This document shows positions 60,939-64,000 of a DNA stretch of 64,000 bases, one piece after another. How positions within the stretch are numbered: the stretch's first letter is position 1; the number at the start of each line of letters is the position of its first letter. The notes under the pieces were generated by a model. The model made no database searches. It saw only the letters and a list, made by a program, of their open reading frames with translations, and was not told where the DNA came from. A program made the position numbers and the translations under genes. The DNA comes from Crocinitomicaceae bacterium (lineage in GTDB: Bacteria > Bacteroidota > Bacteroidia > Flavobacteriales_D > Crocinitomicaceae), in assembly GCA_024643555.1 (NCBI GenBank), contig JAHEMQ010000001.1:39383-103382 (forward strand), written 5' to 3'.

Positions 60939-61391
60939 ATGGCAGTGAAAGAATTGAACATACGAAATAAAAGGGCTCGTTTCGAGTATCACCTCGAGGA
61001 GGAATTCACTGCTGGAATGGTTCTGTCTGGAACAGAAATTAAAAGCATCCGCAATGGAAAAGCAAGTATTTTAGAGGCCTATTGTATTTTCTATAACAAT
61101 GAAGTTTGGATTCGCAATATGCATGTGACAGAATACGAAAATGGATCTTTTTACAATCACAAACCCAGAGCAGATCGTAAAATTCTCTTGAATCGCAAAG
61201 AAATTGTCCGCATTGAGAAATTCTTAAAAATCAAGGGAAATACCATTATTCCTTTGAAGTTATTCCTTTCCGAAAAAGGATGGGTTAAGATACACATCGC
61301 TTGTGCAGTGGGTAAGAAACTCCACGATAAACGACACGATCTAAAAGAGAAAGACGATCGAAGAGAAATGGATCGCGCATTAAAACGTTAA
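60939..61391 (+). CDS. smpB: SsrA-binding protein SmpB
   Basis: The 150-residue protein has the SmpB signature NKRARFEYHLEEEFTAGMVL, GTEIKSIRNGKA, and the basic C-terminal tail RHDLKEKDDRREMDRALKR that enters the ribosome channel. SmpB binds tmRNA in trans-translation. ssrA is not in this window. The promoter is only 6 bases upstream. Convergent with lolA, with a 3-base gap. Confidence 0.96.
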   Translation: MAVKELNIRNKRARFEYHLEEEFTAGMVLSGTEIKSIRNGKASILEAYCIFYNNEVWIRNMHVTEYENGSFYNHKPRADRKILLNRKEIVRIEKFLKIKGNTIIPLKLFLSEKGWVKIHIACAVGKKLHDKRHDLKEKDDRREMDRALKR

Positions 61392-61394
61392 GTT

Positions 61395-62036
61395 TTAGTC
61401 TTTGATGACAGGATAACCAGGGAATTTTGTTTTGTCGAAGACGAATTTTTTATCGTCAATCTCTGGATTCGCTGTAAACTTGGTCATAGAATAGGTCATC
61501 ACTGTTCCATCTTTCGCTTTCAAAATGGCTTTCTTTAACTCATTTTCAGTTTTCGAGATGTACAAGATAATCGTGTGGTATTCAGCTTTGGCTGGTACTT
61601 TAGGAAATAAATTAATCACGTAAACCGCTTCTCCATTTAATTTGTCTTCATGGTCAAACTTGTTTTTGAATCCTGTTTCCCAAATCGTCATGAGTTTCTT
61701 AGGATTTAAGCCGTCTTCGTCATCAGTCGCATCTGATTCATAAACGGAGCGCTCTTCTTTGATGATGGTCCAAGTTTTTAATCCGTTGGAAATAATGGTG
61801 TTGTCACCGTAAGAAGCATAGAACTTGTTTCCTTTCACCCATCCTTTTCCGGTTTCATTTTCATTCGTTCCGTTTTCGGTATTCTTGATGCTTGCATTGA
61901 ATTCGATGTAGAAAGACTTCATCGTTTTCATTTTGGTTGATAATTTATCTAAAATACCTTGTGCTTTGGCATCTTGAGAAAATACAGTTCCAACTTGAAG
62001 GAAAAGAACTGTTAAAAGGAGGTATACTGATTTCAT
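61395..62036 (-). CDS. lolA: LolA-like outer-membrane lipoprotein carrier
   Basis: The 213-residue product has a signal peptide (to about residue 21, GTVFSQ) and a LolA-type half-barrel with KMKTMKSFYIEFNASIKN, GKGWVKGNKFYASY, NLFPK and ILKAKDGTVMTYSMTKF. It shuttles lipoproteins across the periplasm. It is a single-gene unit; upstream on the minus strand there is only an approximate GATATTTG box. Adjacent genes are smpB (convergent) and a T9SS protein. Confidence 0.85.
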   Translation of the reverse strand: MKSVYLLLTVLFLQVGTVFSQDAKAQGILDKLSTKMKTMKSFYIEFNASIKNTENGTNENETGKGWVKGNKFYASYGDNTIISNGLKTWTIIKEERSVYESDATDDEDGLNPKKLMTIWETGFKNKFDHEDKLNGEAVYVINLFPKVPAKAEYHTIILYISKTENELKKAILKAKDGTVMTYSMTKFTANPEIDDKKFVFDKTKFPGYPVIKD

Positions 62037-62089
62037 GTGTTAAATTTCGGTGCAAATATCAGAAATTATGCCAAGAACAAAAAATATAC

Positions 62090-64000
62090 TTAACGAATGA
62101 TGATAAGCGGTTTATTGATGAGTTGATTTTTAGTCTCTATTTGAAGGATGTAGGTCCCAGCTGCAAGTTGTTCTGGGAGATCAAAACTTTTTCCATTGAA
62201 CGTTGCCATAGATTTGATGGTCTTGCCTTCTTGGTCAATCAATTTCAGCGCTTCAATTCCTTCTCCTTGAATGTGCATGCAAGCACCTGCTTGTGCGGGA
62301 TTCGGGTAGACAGAGAATTTTTTTGTGTCAATTGGATTAATTTGTGCTAAGGAACCTAGGTTGACATTATCAATGTAAATGACATTTCCAAAGGAACCAA
62401 TGTTTCGAAAGGCCACTTGAAGGTTTGTTTGACCAAGGTATGCACTCAAGTCAACAGAGTCGGTGCGCCATTGATCATTCGTGGGAACGAAGAAACTCTG
62501 ATTATCTGGTGAGGTGGCTAAGTTGGTTCCTCCTTTCAAATACACTTGTTGGTATGTAAGTCCACAATCTGTTGACACCATCACTGCCAAAGAATCTGAG
62601 TAACCGCTTCCCCAACGCGCATAGGCAACATCGAAACGTAAATAGGGTTGAATATTCAGTACGGAACCATCCAACGGCATGACTAAATCATCAGAGGTGT
62701 GCTGTGAATCAATGTTGTAATTATCAAATAACGCCGCTTGACTTGAATTTCCATATCCACCAACATTTGTTGACAGACTCCAAGCTCCACCGCCATCTTG
62801 ATTGTTCATACTCCATCCGTTCGGCAAGAAATTCGTTTGAAAATCTTCTTGGATTCCGGTTTGTAATTGGAAAAAGGAAACATTTACGGTGATACTATCC
62901 ACGTCCGTATGTCCGGCTGCATCGGTAATTTGCAAAATGGCAAGGTGATCCCCTGCTGTTGGAAATAAAACGGCGGGATTGCGTTGGGTTGAATTGGATG
63001 GAAATCCACTTGGAAAGGTCCAATTCCAAGTCGCGTTGGTGTGATTCAAAAAGGAATGATCTTCAAAGTAGAATGAATCGACTTCGCAAACGGCAACAAA
63101 GGAGAGTTTGTCTACGTTGATGCGACAAATGGGTAAGCTTGGAATTTCGGTCAAAGTGCTTTCGAATATCCCTTTTCCATAGGAAGCTAATCGGATTTTA
63201 GAATCGCGGTAAAAGGGATGCAGAATGTTCCCGTTGATGAATGTTGGAAGTCCTGCATTGTCAATTACAAATCCACTCGTATTGTTTCGGTAATAAACAG
63301 CCTTATTCGTTGCAACATAGATTCCACCATCCGTACCGGCGATGTGTGCAATGGATTGAACACTTTCATTATTCAAGGTAGCCGTGGTGAGATTGCTCCA
63401 AGTCAGTCCACCATCCATGGTTTTAAACACTTTGTTTCCATTCGATCCGCTCGCATAGGCAATCCATAATTCATTTTCGTTTATAGGATTTAAGGAAAGT
63501 AACATCCGTCTACTATTTCCACTTGGAATGGTGACTTGTGTCCAATTTTGTCCACCATCTGTTGTTTTCCATAGTTTTCCAATATTTCCAGAAGCAGGCT
63601 GTTGATTTAAATAGATGACATTCGGATTAGAGGAAGAAACCTCTATGTATTTAACTTGATCATCTACAAGTGTCCCGAAACTATGCAAGTTCGTAAAGGA
63701 TGCTCCGGCATCACTTGTTTTATAAATGGCATTATCTTTTCCGATATAAGCGATGCTAAAACAATTTGGGTGAAATTCCATTTCGCTGGATTCAGCAGCG
63801 TAATAACTTTCATTGGGAGCGCTACCGAATGGTGCTCCGGCAATTGGATCGCCTAAATTTAACGGGATTCTTCTTCCACCAATATCAGAGAAGTAGGTGA
63901 GTCGATTTCGTCCAGGATTCACGTAGCCCGTCGCAGCTTCTCCGCCTCCTAATTCCAAAAAGTTTCCCGCTCCATAATTTTCATGATAGGCCAGATTTCC
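62090..64000 (-). CDS. T9SS type A secreted protein with sortilin-like repeats and PKD domain (5' part outside the window)
   Basis: The frame stays open to the end of the window, so at least 636 C-terminal residues are visible and the start lies beyond it. In N-to-C order: BNR/sortilin-type beta-propeller segments (TTDGGQNWTQV, TMDGGLTWSNL), a PKD domain (NATWNWTFPSGFP, AGHTDVDSITVNV), a galactose-binding-like domain (GYGNSSQAALFDN, LRFDVAYARWG) and a type A sorting domain (YPNPAQAG, LIDQEGKTI, AAGTYILQI). It should be secreted by the T9SS and retained at the surface or released. The BNR-type repeats suggest a carbohydrate or adhesion role, not a specific one. Its stop lies 53 bases upstream of the lolA start on the same strand. 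Confidence 0.87.
   Translation of the reverse strand, partial: GNLAYHENYGAGNFLELGGGEAATGYVNPGRNRLTYFSDIGGRRIPLNLGDPIAGAPFGSAPNESYYAAESSEMEFHPNCFSIAYIGKDNAIYKTSDAGASFTNLHSFGTLVDDQVKYIEVSSSNPNVIYLNQQPASGNIGKLWKTTDGGQNWTQVTIPSGNSRRMLLSLNPINENELWIAYASGSNGNKVFKTMDGGLTWSNLTTATLNNESVQSIAHIAGTDGGIYVATNKAVYYRNNTSGFVIDNAGLPTFINGNILHPFYRDSKIRLASYGKGIFESTLTEIPSLPICRINVDKLSFVAVCEVDSFYFEDHSFLNHTNATWNWTFPSGFPSNSTQRNPAVLFPTAGDHLAILQITDAAGHTDVDSITVNVSFFQLQTGIQEDFQTNFLPNGWSMNNQDGGGAWSLSTNVGGYGNSSQAALFDNYNIDSQHTSDDLVMPLDGSVLNIQPYLRFDVAYARWGSGYSDSLAVMVSTDCGLTYQQVYLKGGTNLATSPDNQSFFVPTNDQWRTDSVDLSAYLGQTNLQVAFRNIGSFGNVIYIDNVNLGSLAQINPIDTKKFSVYPNPAQAGACMHIQGEGIEALKLIDQEGKTIKSMATFNGKSFDLPEQLAAGTYILQIETKNQLINKPLIIIR

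Noticed and set aside
60939-61391. tmRNA gene next to smpB
   Set aside because: The flanking gaps are 93 bases and 3 bases, too short for ssrA, and no tRNA-like ends were seen.

Overview
The window is an ordinary-looking stretch of chromosome from a bacterium of the phylum Bacteroidota, most likely order Flavobacteriales and possibly a Fluviicola/Crocinitomicaceae relative (lineage is inference). The clues are secreted proteins ending in type A and type B sorting domains of the type IX secretion system (T9SS), TAnnTTTG promoter boxes, little Shine-Dalgarno signal, a lipoprotein TamA homologue (TamL type), GWxTD and DUF2795 proteins, and moderately AT-rich DNA (about 40 % G+C by eye). I see no tRNA, rRNA, tmRNA, CRISPR array, insertion sequence, phage or plasmid gene. 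Genes are packed tightly and no gene-free stretch exceeds about 205 bases; the longest gap (3261-3463) holds a promoter and one small hairpin.

Layout. 1-2.1 kb: 3' end of a priming sugar transferase, then rpsP-rimM; ribosomal protein S16 carries a long acidic tail. 2.1-7.1 kb: a GH3 lipoprotein, a CotH-kinase T9SS protein, a Spy-like periplasmic protein and an acyltransferase-like protein. 7.1-14.2 kb, minus strand: helicase, GWxTD protein, glycosyltransferase, GH92 mannosidase. 14.2-19.4 kb: TrmH-type methyltransferase diverging from tamL and an amidohydrolase lipoprotein. 19.4-26.25 kb: a seven-gene plus-strand unit of subtilase, NTF2-like protein, prmC, ligA, a DUF protein, dapA and a VanX-like dipeptidase. 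26.2-34.4 kb: a lipoprotein and FkbM methyltransferase, S9 peptidase, GNAT, trxB, a second subtilase and TerC. 34.4-38.4 kb, minus strand: zwf-pgl-edd, the upper Entner-Doudoroff route.

38.5-44.0 kb: two large T9SS type B surface proteins in tandem, one with an L-type lectin domain and one with a glycine-rich region. 44.0-51.3 kb, minus strand: acpH-like, DUF2795, pduO-type adenosyltransferase, ispH, DUF1801, aminotransferase, GT39 and PAP2 membrane enzymes, and a CPBP protease. 51.4-55.1 kb: ECF sigma factor, ffh, a site-2 protease and a carboxypeptidase-regulatory-like protein. 55.1-59.0 kb, minus strand: LptF/G permease with two glycosyltransferases. 59.0-64.0 kb: START-like protein, ICMT-like methyltransferase, recR, smpB, lolA and the 3' part of another T9SS protein.

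The genes combine information processing (S16, RimM, LigA, RecR, Ffh, SmpB, PrmC), envelope building and export (TamL, LolA, LptF/G, PAP2, GT39), peptidoglycan-linked enzymes (GH3, DapA, VanX-like), central carbon metabolism and secreted adhesins or hydrolases. I found no convincing new defence or mobile system. The most distinctive signals are organisational: many start codons lie within a few bases to about 30 bases of a TAnnTTTG box, six of those boxes create a misleading in-frame TTG start, and five of ten convergent gene pairs share interlocked stop codons overlapping by exactly 4 bases.
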